64,000 nucleotides of DNA, taken from positions 930,001-994,000 of the forward strand of contig NZ_QPEQ01000001.1 of the NCBI RefSeq assembly GCF_009455625.1, read 5' to 3'. A program made the position numbers and the translations under genes. Within the stretch, counting starts at the first letter, position 1. The number at the start of each line of letters is the position of its first letter. Under the pieces are notes generated by a model. It had not been told where the DNA came from, did no database searches, and worked only from the letters and a program-made list of their open reading frames with translations. Below are positions 9,235 to 18,358 of the stretch, in pieces. The DNA comes from Paraburkholderia bonniea. GTDB lineage: Bacteria > Pseudomonadota > Gammaproteobacteria > Burkholderiales > Burkholderiaceae.

Positions 9235-12200
9235 ATGACAAAGTTTATTCCTAAGTTTTCTGAAAAATTATTTGGGCCGACCCTAATGAATGGGCTGGTT
9301 AAGGGGTCCGAAGAGTCTGCTTTCGGAATATTAATAGATAAAATATTGTCACTGGGTAAATCTGGCGAAAAAATAGCCCAACAGCATCCTTGGCACGGGG
9401 TCAACGCAGTCCGGTTGATGGATCTGAACAAAAATATTCTGGTCGCATCGGGAGAAAGAGTCGGCTTGGCTTCAGGTTCGGTAGAAAATAATTGGAAAAA
9501 TTATCTTAAAATATCTAACTTGAAGGCGCAGTTTGATAAAGGGGATAGTTATTATAATGAAATGGATGAATTTATCAGGCTGGCGGTTGAGCTGGCCTGG
9601 CGCGATGGCAATGCTGTTCCATTGGCCCGGCTGATAGATGGGCTTGGTCAATTTGATGACTGGAATCTCGGTTATGATATTTTATTTTATGCTGCAAATA
9701 AAAATGAATTTTTAAATCCCTTGCAGCGAGACGCTTGCATCTATTTTTGGGATGCATTGATTTCGATGTATGACCAGTTGGTAAGTGAAATTAAAAAACC
9801 CTATGATCTTGAAAGATACTACTCTAGATGTTTTTCAAGGGAAGATGAATTAATGGCCTTGTCCGGGGCCATTTTTTCTGAAAATAAGCCGAAATTCAGG
9901 ATAAATAGAATAAATCTGCGCGAGAAAAATGATCTTGTGCTGAAGCGATTGGAGAGATTGTCTTCTGTGGCGGATCATCATATCGAAAGTGATATGAAAT
10001 TATATATCGCTGTTTATCGCGTGATGCTGGATCTGCTTGTTCCGCTGGCTGAAAAAGGGTTGAGTAATATAGAAAATCCGCATGAACTGCTAGATACTTT
10101 ATTGAAACTTGAGAGAAAAATTAAAGAAAACAAGGAAAATGGAATAACGCCGCTGGCACTTGTTTTGGAGCCCGATAATAGTCATCTGAACCAGATTGCG
10201 CGGTGGATTTGTACATCAGATCAAATCAAGGTTGAGTATCAGGATATGGTGTTGAATTTGATGCTGAGGGCGTATCATAATATAGACAATAAAGATAACA
10301 AATCTGTGGTTATTGATCTTGCGCCATATGAGATAAATAATATTCCGCCAGATATTCGCCAGATATTTCTCTCTTTTTACGAGATCCAAACCGGCCCGAT
10401 GGAGTTGGTAAATGGGGAAGATGCACCATATGAGCTGCAGATAGACCGGTGCATCCGGAACATGCGGGCATGGGCGTTCGCTTCTAATATAGAGCCAAAT
10501 GAAAAACGTAAAGATGCTGTGCGGATCATAATCAATTTTATTAGTAAGCGCGAGGCATGGGAGTTGAATCTTTCTTCTCTGGGATTGAAAGAATTTCCAC
10601 CGGGGTTTGAGCGGTTGTTAGATTTATCGACGATACTTACTGTTCTCAGAAAGAGTAGTTTTTTGCGTAATTTGTACTATAAAAAATTTCGTCTTGATAT
10701 ATCAGATAATTTATTCTCTGCTTTTCCGGCGATTATTGGGAAGATGGTCGGCTTGAGCGATTTGGATATATCTGGTAATAGGATAAATATGGAATATGCT
10801 TCATTTAAAAATAATACCTATCTGGATCGTCTTGCAATGGATGGAATGGGACTGTCGTCGATCCCGGACTGCGTTATTGAAACGGTTGGGCTTGTTTATT
10901 TAAGCCTGGGTAATAATAAGATGGTAGATATTCGCAAGGATATATTCAATCTTGTGAATCTAAAGGAATTTTGGATTGGGGGTAATTTAATTGTAGATTT
11001 ACCAGACTCATTTAGTGGGTTGCAAAATCTGGAAATTGTCGGATTGGAAAATAACCGGGTTATTGACGTTCCTGTACAATTGGTTAGTCTTGACAAATTA
11101 CTGCGTATTATTATTGGGGGCAATAATATAGATGGAAATAAATGGATCATCTGGCATGAAAAATACTCCAAAAAATTAGAAAGTCGCAGAGATATTAATG
11201 TTCGAGAAGTGAAGGTAAATTTATTTCATGATGATAAAAATATCTTTCATGTGAATGCTTTAAATGAAATATCGCGAGCAATCTCTTTTTCGGCTTCAGA
11301 TAAGGAAATTTTAAAATATAGAGGACGGGTGAGCGAAGGTGAGAATTCGGCGGTGAGCAAAGGAATTCCCAATAAAATTTTTGGAAATAAGTATTTGGTA
11401 AATAAAATTATTAATTCAGGGCTTCTTGCCGGGGATCGCCATAATTTTTCTTTAACTTCAAAAGAAATGTTTCAAAATGTCTTGCTGTATGGCCCTGGTT
11501 CGGCGTCGCTCAAATATACCATTGATGGCATTGGCAATGGAGTTGCGCAAGAAAATTCGTTGAGTAATGGCGAGAAATTGTCGAAGATTATCGATATCAG
11601 CCGGATACGAGTTGCAGGGCCATATTCTTTGAAGTACTTATCTCAGGAGGAGACATATTTTGATTTGATTTTGTCGGGTAATTATAATGTATCTGACTTT
11701 ACCAAATTTCCTGAGAAAACGGTCAAGATAGATTTAAGAAATGTTGTTAACCTGAGCGCGGATCATATCAAAAATTTCGGTGGCCCAATAGCACTCGCTG
11801 CCATGAAACTAAAGATGCCACAAGCCGATGAAACTAATCCGGACGCTGGCAAAGATTTTATTAATGCAATTCTGGAAAACAGAAAATTAATGCAGTCGCT
11901 GAAGTGGCTGGAAATTCATGATGCCAATTTTGAGGTGGCGGATCTTTCGCTGATTTTAAGTAAGGCTGGGCCGCAATTTGAAAATATAAAAATTCATCGT
12001 TTGAATCCGATGAATGAAGCAGGCTTCGATGGATTTATTAAAGAGATGAAGGGCGTGCAGGGTAACGAAACAAGCCCTCGGTTGATTCTTGAAAATTATG
12101 GCTCTGAGTCGCGGCAAAAGGATCTAAATGAAATGCTGCGAAATAATGGCTTTGAGCAAAAAGCACACTTATTACCCACGGTAGAAGAGGCGGTAGATGA

Positions 12201-12564
12201 TTTCCTTGATGAATATGCTAAATATTTTGTGCCGCCGAATAGAAATTTCAATTTGGAAGATTTGCGCGAAATTTTATATGATAATGCGGGTTATATGCCG
12301 GTTCTGGGTAATGAAATCGAGGGTAAAGCAGCAAGAAAATCATTGGAGAATCTCTATCGTTTAAATAATTTTGAGGCGAGTGCGGTAATTGTTGACGTAA
12401 TTTTAGATGTTTTTTCGCCGAATGAAAAATTATGGAGGGAATTAATTGTGTCCAGCACGGGTATACGTAGAGCATCATTAATTAGGAAGATGTATCTTGT
12501 GGAAAGGGGGGGGCTTGCCTGTATGCATCTTTTGGAAAGGGGGGGGATCTTGCCTATAAGTTAA
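9235..12564 (+). CDS. LRR protein, array copy 3; putative effector-like protein of unknown function
   Basis: This is a 1,109-residue paralogue. The first two thirds are close to copy 4: both have ILIDKILSLGKSGEK near residue 35 and LSDLDISGNRINMEY in the LRR segment. Residues about 742-830 are private to this copy (for example KEMFQNVLLYGPGSASLKY), where copies 1, 2 and 4 agree with each other. The gene ends with two 8-G tracts (12506-12513 and 12539-12546) and the tail RGGILPIS, the same arrangement as copy 1. Function is unknown; the layout is as in copy 1. Confidence 0.85.
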   Translation: MTKFIPKFSEKLFGPTLMNGLVKGSEESAFGILIDKILSLGKSGEKIAQQHPWHGVNAVRLMDLNKNILVASGERVGLASGSVENNWKNYLKISNLKAQFDKGDSYYNEMDEFIRLAVELAWRDGNAVPLARLIDGLGQFDDWNLGYDILFYAANKNEFLNPLQRDACIYFWDALISMYDQLVSEIKKPYDLERYYSRCFSREDELMALSGAIFSENKPKFRINRINLREKNDLVLKRLERLSSVADHHIESDMKLYIAVYRVMLDLLVPLAEKGLSNIENPHELLDTLLKLERKIKENKENGITPLALVLEPDNSHLNQIARWICTSDQIKVEYQDMVLNLMLRAYHNIDNKDNKSVVIDLAPYEINNIPPDIRQIFLSFYEIQTGPMELVNGEDAPYELQIDRCIRNMRAWAFASNIEPNEKRKDAVRIIINFISKREAWELNLSSLGLKEFPPGFERLLDLSTILTVLRKSSFLRNLYYKKFRLDISDNLFSAFPAIIGKMVGLSDLDISGNRINMEYASFKNNTYLDRLAMDGMGLSSIPDCVIETVGLVYLSLGNNKMVDIRKDIFNLVNLKEFWIGGNLIVDLPDSFSGLQNLEIVGLENNRVIDVPVQLVSLDKLLRIIIGGNNIDGNKWIIWHEKYSKKLESRRDINVREVKVNLFHDDKNIFHVNALNEISRAISFSASDKEILKYRGRVSEGENSAVSKGIPNKIFGNKYLVNKIINSGLLAGDRHNFSLTSKEMFQNVLLYGPGSASLKYTIDGIGNGVAQENSLSNGEKLSKIIDISRIRVAGPYSLKYLSQEETYFDLILSGNYNVSDFTKFPEKTVKIDLRNVVNLSADHIKNFGGPIALAAMKLKMPQADETNPDAGKDFINAILENRKLMQSLKWLEIHDANFEVADLSLILSKAGPQFENIKIHRLNPMNEAGFDGFIKEMKGVQGNETSPRLILENYGSESRQKDLNEMLRNNGFEQKAHLLPTVEEAVDDFLDEYAKYFVPPNRNFNLEDLREILYDNAGYMPVLGNEIEGKAARKSLENLYRLNNFEASAVIVDVILDVFSPNEKLWRELIVSSTGIRRASLIRKMYLVERGGLACMHLLERGGILPIS

Positions 12565-12857
12565 AAAAAGAGTTTTCTTAAACCCCCCTATTGTGCTGAC
12601 TCGCCGGACCATTTTTATGTAATGGCCGGTGCTTCAATTTCAGTACAGCCCTCGGGACGATTTTCCTCCCGTTGGCTTTCTTCTAAAGATCCAGTGGCAA
12701 TGGGCATGTGTGCGATGTGGCGGTTTTTCTGCTGTATGAGGGCAGTAGATCGCCGGGCGATGCAGCGCTTGAGCTAACGAATCGCGTTTAGCCCGGTGCG
12801 CTCTTCGCTGACGCGTTTGCTCCCTTGGCCTGCCTCTACCTCTACCTTGACGCTACC

Positions 12858-12970
12858 TCATCGCATAGCCGCAGGCGGCACCGCACGGCGTTTTTCCCAC
12901 GCCATCGCCAGCAAAAACGCGAGCGCTGCGGCCAGCAGCACGGCGATCATCGCGTTGTTGCCCGCGTGCT
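12858..12970 (-). pseudogene. 3' fragment of the MFS transporter gene (copy in spacer 3)
   Basis: This is the same 37-codon tail of the MFS gene, with its stop at 12858-12860 and the same breakpoint as in spacers 1 and 2. Confidence 0.9.
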
Positions 12971-12975
12971 CCTCG

Positions 12976-13093
12976 TTGAATTAGTTTGGCGAAACAAGCT
13001 GAACCTGTCGCATCTGGATGATGCGCTGGCGGTGGCGCAGCGCGGCTTCGCGTTATGGCGGTGGGAGAGCGGCACCGATGCGATGCGCAGAGG
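12976..13093 (+). pseudogene. Aldehyde dehydrogenase-like N-terminal fragment (spacer 3)
   Basis: This is the third copy of the segment encoding DDALAVAQRGFALWR, adjoining the MFS remnant exactly as in spacers 1 and 2. Confidence 0.5.
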
Positions 13094-13287
13094 ATCTTCG
13101 CGGTGCGGCGCGATAAGTCGTGGGGAAATGGAACGTGCGCCAGGTCGTCGTTACTTACGCTGGGTATGGATGCGCGGGACTCGCGTACGGAATATAACTC
13201 GCAGCTCAGTTGAATAAAATCGCGCTGTTGTGCAGCGAGTCGTTAAAAAAATAAATGATATTTATTAAAACAAAAGGTAGTTAAAAA

Positions 13288-16200
13288 ATGACAAAGTTTA
13301 TTCCTAAGTTTTCTGAAAAATTATTTGGGCCGACCCTAATGAATGGGCTGGTTAAGGGGTCCGAAGAGTCTGCTTTCGGAATATTAATAGATAAAATATT
13401 GTCACTGGGTAAATCTGGCGAAAAAATAGCCCAACAGCATCCTTGGCACGGGGTCAACGCAGTCCGGTTGATGGATCTGAACAAAAATATTCTGGTCGCA
13501 TCGGGAGAAAGAGTCGGCTTGGCTTCAGGTTCGGTAGAAAATAATTGGAAAAATTATCTTAAAATATCTAACTTGAAGGCGCAGTTTGATAAAGGGGATA
13601 GTTATTATAATGAAATGGATGAATTTATCAGGCTGGCGGTTGAGCTGGCCTGGCGCGATGGCAATGCTGTTCCATTGGCCCGGCTGATAGATGGGCTTGG
13701 TCAATTTGATGACTGGAATCTCGGTTATGATATTTTATTTTATGCTGCAAATAAAAATGAATTTTTCAATCCCTTGCAGCGAGACGCTTGCATCTATTTT
13801 TGGGATGCATTGATTTCGATGTATGACCAGTTGGTAAGTGAAATTAAAAAACCCTATGATCTTGAAAGATACTACTCTAGATGTTTTTCAAGGGAAGATG
13901 AATTAATGGCCTTGTCCGGTGCCATTTTTTCTGAAAATAAGCCGAAATTCAGGATAAATAGAATAAATCTGCGCGAGAAAAATGATCTTGTGCTGAAGCG
14001 ATTGGAGAGATTGTCTTCTGTGGCGGATCATCATATCGAAAGTGATATGAAATTATATATCGCTGTTTATCGCGTGATGCTGGATCTGCTTGTTCCGCTG
14101 GCTGAAAAAGGGTTGAGTAATATAGAAAATCCGCATGAACTGCTAGATACTTTATTGAAACTTGAGAGAAAAATTAAAGAAAACAAGGAAAATGGAATAA
14201 CGCCGCTGGCACTTGTTTTGGAGCCCGATAATAGTCATCTGAACCAGATTGCGCGGTGGATTTGTACATCAGATCAAATCAAGGTTGAGTATCAGGATAT
14301 GGTGTTGAATTTGATGCTGAGGGCGTATCATAATATAGACAATAAAGATAACAAATCTGTGGTTATTGATCTTACGCCATATGAGATAAATAATATTCCG
14401 CCAGATATTCGCCAGATATTTCTCTCTTTTTACGAGATCCAAACCGGCTCGATGGAGTTGGTAAATGGGGAAGATGCACCATATGAGCTGCAGATAGACC
14501 GGTGCATCCGGCACATGCGGGCATGGGCGTTCGCTTCTAATATAGAGCCAAATGAAAAACGTAAAGATGCTGTGCGGATCATAATCAATTTTATTAGTAA
14601 GCGCGAGGCATGGGAGTTGAATCTTTCTTCTCTGGGATTGAAAGAATTTCCACCGGGGTTTGAGCGGTTGTTAGATTTATCGACGATACTTACTGTTCTC
14701 AGAAAGAGTAGTTTTTTGCGTAATTTGTACTATAAAAAATTTCGTCTTGATATATCAGATAATTTATTCTCTGCTTTTCCGGCGATTATTGGGAAGATGG
14801 TCGGCTTGAGCGATTTGGATATATCTGGTAATAGGATAAATATGGAATATGCTTCATTTAAAAATAATACCTATCTGGATCGTCTTGCAATGGATGGAAT
14901 GGGACTGTCGTCGATCCCGGACTGCGTTATTGAAACGGTTGGGCTTGTTTATTTAAGCCTGGGTAATAATAAGATGGTAGATATTCGCAAGGATATATTC
15001 AATCTTGTGAATCTAAAGGAATTTTGGATTGGGGGTAATTTAATTGTAGATTTACCAGACTCATTTAGTGGGTTGCAAAATCTGGAAATTGTCGGATTGG
15101 AAAATAACCGGGTTATTGACGTTCCTGTACAATTGGTTAATCTTGACAAATTACTGCGTATTATTATTGGGGGCAATAATATAGATGGAAATAAATGGAT
15201 CATCTGGCATGAAAAATACTCCAAAAAATTAGAAAGTCGTAGAGATATTAATGTTCGAGAAGTGAAGGTAAATTTATTTCATGATGATAAAAATATCTTT
15301 CATGTGAATGCTTTAAATGAAATATCGCGAGCAATCTCTTTTTCGGCTTCAGATAAGGAAATTTTAAAATATAGAGGACGGGTGAGCGAAGGTGAGAATT
15401 CGGCGGTGAGCAAAGGAATTCCCAATAAAATTTTTGGAAATAAGTATTTGGTAAATAAAATTATTAATTCAGGGCTTCTTGCCGGGGATCGCCATAATTT
15501 TTCTTTAATCTCAAAAGAAATTTTTAAAAATAACTTGCTGTATGGTCCTAATTCGGTGTCGCTCAAATATACAATTGATGGCATTGGCAATGGGGTTGAG
15601 CAAGAAAATTCGTTGAATAATGACAAGCGATTTTCGGAGATTGTCGATATCAGGCGGATACGAGTTGCAGGGCCATATTCTTTGAAGTGCTTATTTCAAG
15701 ATGAGATGTATTTTGATTTGATTTTGTCGGGTAATTGTGAAGACTATGATATATCTGACTTTTCCAAGTTTCCTGAGAAGACGGTCAAGATAGATTTAAG
15801 GAATGTTGTTAACCTGAGCGCGGATCATCTCAAAAATTTCGGTGGCCCAACAGCACTCGCTGCCATGAAACTAAAGATGCCACAAGCCGATGCAACTAAT
15901 CCGGACGCTGGCAAAGATTTTATTAATGCAATTCTGGAAAACAGAAAATTAATGCAGTCGCTGAAGTGGCTGGAAATTCATGATGCCAATTTTGAGGTGG
16001 CGGATCTTTCGCTGATTTTAAGTAAGGCTGGGCCGCAATTTGAAAATATAAAAATTCATCGTTTGAATCCGATGAATGAAGCAGGCTTCGATGGATTTAT
16101 TAAAGAGATGAAGGGCGTGCAGGGTAACGAAACAAGCCCTCGGTTGATTCTTGAAAATTATGGCTCTGAGTCGCGGCAAAAGGATCTAAATGAAATGCTG

Positions 16201-16611
16201 CGAAATAATGGCTTTGAGCAAAAAGCACACTTATTACCCACGGTAGAAGAGGCGGTAGATGATTTCCTTGATGAATATGCTAAATATTTTGTGCCGCCGA
16301 ATAGAAATTTCAATTTGGAAGATTTGCGCGAAATTTTATATGATAATGCGGGTTATATGCCGGTTCTGGGTAATGAAATCGAGGGTAAAGCAGCAAGAAA
16401 ATCATTGGAGAATCTCTATCGTTTAAATAATTTTGAGGCGAGTGCGGTAATTGTTGACGTAATTTTAGATGTTTTTTCGCCGAATGAAAAATTATGGAGG
16501 GAATTAATTGTGTCCAGCACGGGTATACGTAGAGCATCATTAATTAGGAAGATGTATCTTGTGGAAGGGGGGGAGATTCTTGCCTATAAGTTAAAAAAAG
16601 AGTTTTCTTAA
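13288..16611 (+). CDS. LRR protein, array copy 4; putative effector-like protein of unknown function, mosaic of copies
   Basis: This is a 1,107-residue paralogue. Residues 1 to about 740 match copy 3 with a handful of substitutions. Residues about 742-830 switch to the copy 1/2 type (KEIFKNNLLYGPNSVSLKY). The last 100 residues return to the copy 3 type (LNNFEASAVIVDVILDVF). The C-terminus has a single 7-G tract (16567-16573) and ends AYKLKKEFS like copy 2. This points to gene conversion or unequal crossing-over inside the array. Function is unknown. Confidence 0.85.
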   Translation: MTKFIPKFSEKLFGPTLMNGLVKGSEESAFGILIDKILSLGKSGEKIAQQHPWHGVNAVRLMDLNKNILVASGERVGLASGSVENNWKNYLKISNLKAQFDKGDSYYNEMDEFIRLAVELAWRDGNAVPLARLIDGLGQFDDWNLGYDILFYAANKNEFFNPLQRDACIYFWDALISMYDQLVSEIKKPYDLERYYSRCFSREDELMALSGAIFSENKPKFRINRINLREKNDLVLKRLERLSSVADHHIESDMKLYIAVYRVMLDLLVPLAEKGLSNIENPHELLDTLLKLERKIKENKENGITPLALVLEPDNSHLNQIARWICTSDQIKVEYQDMVLNLMLRAYHNIDNKDNKSVVIDLTPYEINNIPPDIRQIFLSFYEIQTGSMELVNGEDAPYELQIDRCIRHMRAWAFASNIEPNEKRKDAVRIIINFISKREAWELNLSSLGLKEFPPGFERLLDLSTILTVLRKSSFLRNLYYKKFRLDISDNLFSAFPAIIGKMVGLSDLDISGNRINMEYASFKNNTYLDRLAMDGMGLSSIPDCVIETVGLVYLSLGNNKMVDIRKDIFNLVNLKEFWIGGNLIVDLPDSFSGLQNLEIVGLENNRVIDVPVQLVNLDKLLRIIIGGNNIDGNKWIIWHEKYSKKLESRRDINVREVKVNLFHDDKNIFHVNALNEISRAISFSASDKEILKYRGRVSEGENSAVSKGIPNKIFGNKYLVNKIINSGLLAGDRHNFSLISKEIFKNNLLYGPNSVSLKYTIDGIGNGVEQENSLNNDKRFSEIVDIRRIRVAGPYSLKCLFQDEMYFDLILSGNCEDYDISDFSKFPEKTVKIDLRNVVNLSADHLKNFGGPTALAAMKLKMPQADATNPDAGKDFINAILENRKLMQSLKWLEIHDANFEVADLSLILSKAGPQFENIKIHRLNPMNEAGFDGFIKEMKGVQGNETSPRLILENYGSESRQKDLNEMLRNNGFEQKAHLLPTVEEAVDDFLDEYAKYFVPPNRNFNLEDLREILYDNAGYMPVLGNEIEGKAARKSLENLYRLNNFEASAVIVDVILDVFSPNEKLWRELIVSSTGIRRASLIRKMYLVEGGEILAYKLKKEFS

Positions 16612-16882
16612 ACCCCCTATTGTGCTGACTCGCCGGACCATTTTTATGTAATGGCCGGCGCTTCAATTTCAGTACGGCCCTCGGGACGATTTCCCTCCCG
16701 TTGGCTTTCTTCTAGAGATCAAGCGGCAATGGGCATGTGTGCGATGTGGCGGTTTTTCTGCTGCATGAGGGCAGTAGGATCGCCGGGCAATGCAGCGCTT
16801 GAGCTAACGAATCGCGTTTAGCCCGGTGCGCTCTTCGCTGACGCGTTTGCTCCCTTGGCCTGCCTCTACCTTGAGCGCTACC
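16612..16882. repeat. Trailer of LRR copy 4
   Basis: This is the same GC-rich trailer that follows the other LRR genes, with a few base differences. It ends in the intact MFS gene, which identifies this end as the original right flank of the array. Confidence 0.85.
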
Positions 16883-18043
16883 TCATCGCATAGCCGCAGG
16901 CGGCACCGCACGGCGTTTTTCCCACGCCATCGCCAGCAAAAACGCGAGCGCTGTGGCCAGCAGCACGGCGATCATCGCGTTGTTGCCCGTGTGCTTCATC
17001 AGTGAGCCTGTGACGAGGGGGCCAGCAAAGCTGGCGACACACCATGACGCTCCCACCACTGAGCTAGCCGAGACCAGGGCCGTGCCGCGAAAACGCTCGC
17101 CGCAGGCCACGAGCGACAAGGTGTAAATCGCCCCTGCCGCCGCGCCCAGCACAAATAGCAACGGCCAGCACAGCCATGGCGATGAGATCGCCCACGGCAG
17201 CAGCGGCAGCAAAATCACCACCACCACCGCTGAACCCAGATGCACACGCGTGCGCCCAATCCGGTCTGCGAGCCAGCCGAGCGGCAGTTGCATCGTGGTA
17301 TCGCCCAGCAACAGCGCCGATGCGAACAGCACCGCGACGCGGCTGCTTACGCCGTGATCCATGGCGAAGAGCGGCATCAGCGAGAGCGCGATCGTATCGA
17401 ACAGCGCGAAAAACCCGGTGCCGACGATGATCGCGGGCATTAGCGGCAACACCTGCAACCAGCCGCCATGCGCTTCGTTCGCGCTGCTGCTGGCGGGCGC
17501 TGCGCGAATCGCCGCGAGCACCGGCAGCGCGCCTAGAAAAATCACACCGCACAACAAGAAGCGCCATGACGTGAAGTGCTCGATCTGGCTCACCAGCACT
17601 GGCCCAGCCATCTGGAACAACGTGAAATGGGTGGCGTAAATGGCGACGATCCGGCCGCGATTGGCATCGTCCGCTAGCTGGTTCACCCAGGCCTCGCCAA
17701 TCGTAAACAGCAACATCAGCGCAGCACCGCACAGCACGCGCAAGACGGCCCAGACGAAGAGGCTGGTGCTGGTTTGCATCAGCGCGGTCGAGAGCCCAGC
17801 GACCAGAACCGCGGCCATGATGACCTGACGGCCGCCGTAGCGGCGCGTGATCCAGCCGGTGAGCGGGGCAATCAGCAGGCCGCCCCCGGCTTGCGCGGCG
17901 CTTAGCAAGCCTACGATGTCGCTGCCGTAGCCCGCCTGAGTCAGCGCCAGCGCCGTGAGCGGCAGCGTCGCGCCGCTTCCCAGCCCAACGACCGCGACAC
18001 TCAGGATGAGTGCGATGAAGTCGCGCGTGAAGATGATTTTCAT
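16883..18043 (-). CDS. MFS transporter (YcaD-like, 12 predicted TM helices)
   Basis: This 386-residue, very hydrophobic protein has 12 predicted membrane helices. A typical MFS loop lies after helix 2 (GWITRRYGGRQ), and its counterpart in the second half is GWLADRIGRTR. The overall pattern resembles YcaD-type major facilitator proteins, whose substrate is unknown. Its last 37 codons are duplicated three times in the LRR array spacers, so the array grew against this gene without destroying it. It is separated from the next transporter by 315 bases. The ATG start begins directly with the first helix. Confidence 0.85.
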   Translation of the reverse strand: MKIIFTRDFIALILSVAVVGLGSGATLPLTALALTQAGYGSDIVGLLSAAQAGGGLLIAPLTGWITRRYGGRQVIMAAVLVAGLSTALMQTSTSLFVWAVLRVLCGAALMLLFTIGEAWVNQLADDANRGRIVAIYATHFTLFQMAGPVLVSQIEHFTSWRFLLCGVIFLGALPVLAAIRAAPASSSANEAHGGWLQVLPLMPAIIVGTGFFALFDTIALSLMPLFAMDHGVSSRVAVLFASALLLGDTTMQLPLGWLADRIGRTRVHLGSAVVVVILLPLLPWAISSPWLCWPLLFVLGAAAGAIYTLSLVACGERFRGTALVSASSVVGASWCVASFAGPLVTGSLMKHTGNNAMIAVLLATALAFLLAMAWEKRRAVPPAAMR

Positions 18044-18358
18044 AGAAGAGCGTCAGGCGATTCAGTGGGAGAAGTGGCGGCCAAAGAGGCGCATGAGGTT
18101 TGATGCAAGTAGCGCTGCGTTGTGTTGTGTTGCGCTGCGTGCTTCGAAGTCGTTGCGGTGTTGTGTCTGGCGGCCGGGCCAGGTTGTGCGGTGTTGTATT
18201 GAGTGGCGCGGTGTGGCGCGTGGCATGAGCTGAGCTGAGCTGACAGGCGCGCGCGGTATCGCGCGCTATACGGCTGCGGTGCTGTCTGCGAGACGGCTCC
18301 GCACGTGCGATGCTCCGTGCCGTGCGATGCCATCCGCGCTGCGCTGCCAGTGCGCCAG
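18044..18358. other. Intergenic region with low-complexity GC-rich sequence
   Basis: It contains TTGTGTTGTG-like and GAGCTGAGCTGA-like short repeats and GCGCGCGGTATCGCGCGC palindromic sequence. Long open frames across it are composition artefacts. No gene is seen. Confidence 0.5.

Larger units (their letters stand above)
12565..13287. repeat. Spacer between LRR copies 3 and 4
   Basis: This 723-base spacer has the same plan as spacer 1, including the longer CTCTAC run. Confidence 0.9.
931..16882 (+). repeat. Tandem array of four about 4.05-kb units, each with one LRR gene
   Basis: Gene starts lie at 1143, 5204, 9235 and 13288, giving periods of 4061, 4031 and 4053 bases. Each unit holds a GC-rich leader of about 200 bases, an AT-rich promoter zone, a 3.3-kb LRR gene and a GC-rich trailer. 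The left edge is at 931 and the right edge merges into the intact MFS gene at 16883. Nucleotide identity is high along most of the length, with clustered differences in the LRR segment and the gene ends. Such an array should be unstable through recombination, and short-read assemblies would probably collapse it. Confidence 0.95.

Noticed and set aside
1143-16611. TAL-effector-like or CRISPR-like repeat array
   Set aside because: The repeats are 4-kb gene duplications with LRR motifs. There are no 33-35 residue TALE repeats and no short direct repeats with unique spacers.
931-16882. Insertion sequence or composite transposon driving the duplication
   Set aside because: No transposase, terminal inverted repeat or target-site duplication was found in the units.
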